64,000 nt of DNA, taken from Hyphomonas sediminis (lineage in GTDB: Bacteria; Pseudomonadota; Alphaproteobacteria; Caulobacterales; Hyphomonadaceae). A program made the translations under genes and the position numbers. Below the pieces are notes generated by a model. It saw nothing but the letters and a program-made list of their open reading frames with translations, did no database searches and was not told the DNA's origin. The DNA lies in NCBI RefSeq assembly GCF_019679475.1, contig NZ_JAIEZP010000001.1:2418001-2482000 (forward strand). The letters are read 5' to 3'. Below are positions 63,355-64,000 of the stretch, in pieces (position 1 is the stretch's first letter; every line of letters starts with the position of its first letter).

Positions 63355-64000
63355 TCAGCCGCCATTCACCGTTTCGGCGCTTTGCGCCTCTCGCGGCAAA
63401 ACGGGCATCCCTGGCGTGACGCGCTGAAGGCCGTCCACGATGATGCGCTCGCCCGGCTCAATCGGCCCGCGCACGAATGCCTTGTCGCCTGCGGGATACA
63501 CCATCTCCACAAGTCTCGGCTGCGCGCGCCATCCATCGCCTTCGGCCACAACGGCATATACGGTCCACATGCCGCGATTGGCACTCGCCAGCGCCTTCAA
63601 CGGCACCCAGAACCCTTTCTCTTCCAGCTTCCGCTCCATCTGCAGACGCACGATGGAGCCTGCCGGAACGCCGCTCGCCGCGGGGATCTCGAACACCGCC
63701 GCCACGGTCCGCTGCGTGGCGTCCACCACGCCGGTCACATTGCGCAGCACCGCGTCCACAGGCCCAATCTCTGCTTCCAGCGTGTAGACATTGCCCGCCA
63801 CAAGTTCAGGAACGATCCGCGCGGGAACGCCAATGCGCGCCTCCAGGTCTCCGGCCTCCACAAGTTCCAGAATGGATTGCGCCGGGCCGGCAATGGTGCC
63901 TTCATCGGCAAAGCGCGAAACGATCACCCCGTCATAGGGCGCCGCGATGCTGGCAAGGTCGATCTGCACGCGGAGCGTATCTGCCTGCGCCCGCGCCGCT
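63355..64000 (-). CDS. RND periplasmic adaptor (membrane fusion protein), 5' end outside window
   Basis: The frame is open across the right edge, so the N-terminus is missing; about 214 residues are visible. The lipoyl/hairpin end reads AQADTLRVQIDLASIAAPYDGVIVSRFADEGTI, followed by beta-barrel residues and the membrane-proximal domain with GPIEPGERIIVDGLQRVTPGMPV at the C-terminus. It links the RND permease (18 bases downstream) to an outer-membrane channel. Confidence 0.9.
   Translation of the reverse strand, partial: AARAQADTLRVQIDLASIAAPYDGVIVSRFADEGTIAGPAQSILELVEAGDLEARIGVPARIVPELVAGNVYTLEAEIGPVDAVLRNVTGVVDATQRTVAAVFEIPAASGVPAGSIVRLQMERKLEEKGFWVPLKALASANRGMWTVYAVVAEGDGWRAQPRLVEMVYPAGDKAFVRGPIEPGERIIVDGLQRVTPGMPVLPREAQSAETVNGG

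Overview
The window looks like chromosomal DNA of a GC-rich alphaproteobacterium, most likely Hyphomonadaceae/Hyphomonas-like. This is inferred from gene content (RlpA, Dxs-IspA-XseB order, DUF3126, mmsA/mmsB cluster, cytochrome b561-YceI fusion) and codon choice; no database search was possible. Most of it is ordinary housekeeping and catabolic DNA, with two accessory blocks.

Block 1 (about 1226-10976) is an integrated element of about 9.75 kb in a tRNA-Ser(UGA) gene. The last 14 bases of the tRNA (1212-1225) recur at 10963-10976 next to a P4-type tyrosine integrase. Paired TACCCATCC repeats with 12-bp periodicity lie inside both ends and look like integrase arm sites. Cargo includes a membrane-anchored protein of unknown function beside attL, a set of tiny proteins downstream of a DUF5681-type gene, low-GC membrane and secreted proteins, a four-gene ATGA-coupled operon with a YfjI/DUF3987-type P-loop protein and an iteron-like inverted repeat, an AlpA-type regulator and the integrase.

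Block 2 (about 11.3-27.5 kb) begins with an amidase, an Old Yellow Enzyme-type oxidoreductase and a divergent MerR regulator with a dyad operator. It continues into a large polyunsaturated-fatty-acid-synthase-like (Pfa) cluster: an enoyl reductase (PfaD type), a KS-AT-ACP-ACP protein, a ketoreductase, and a 2006-residue KS-CLF-AT-DH-DH protein. Gene order and domain layout resemble the myxobacterial pfa1-pfa2-pfa3 type rather than the marine gammaproteobacterial pfaABCD type. The ketoreductase, normally fused to the PfaA-type protein, is here in the -1 frame, and the junction has a T-TTT-TTT slippery heptamer, a stop two codons later and a hairpin. That suggests programmed -1 frameshifting, unless it is a homopolymer error or a fresh mutation.

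From 28 to 64 kb: an OmpA-like protein and a coiled-coil/helix-hairpin-helix partner; a class III CoA-transferase; a five-gene valine-catabolism operon (mmsA, enoyl-CoA hydratase, mmsB, TIGR03084 protein, second crotonase); tRNA-Thr(UGU); a DUF418 membrane protein; metG; a fatty-acyl-CoA ligase/aldo-keto reductase/methyltransferase operon; a lipoprotein; dxs, ispA, xseB; a histidine phosphatase; lepB; an MBL hydrolase; an RNA pseudouridine synthase with a long basic tail; a Bcr/CflA-type MFS transporter; an acyl-CoA dehydrogenase; a YceI lipoprotein with a b561-YceI fusion; a Sua5-type tRNA-modification enzyme; DUF3126; cysE; and an RND pump with its periplasmic adaptor, which runs off the right edge.
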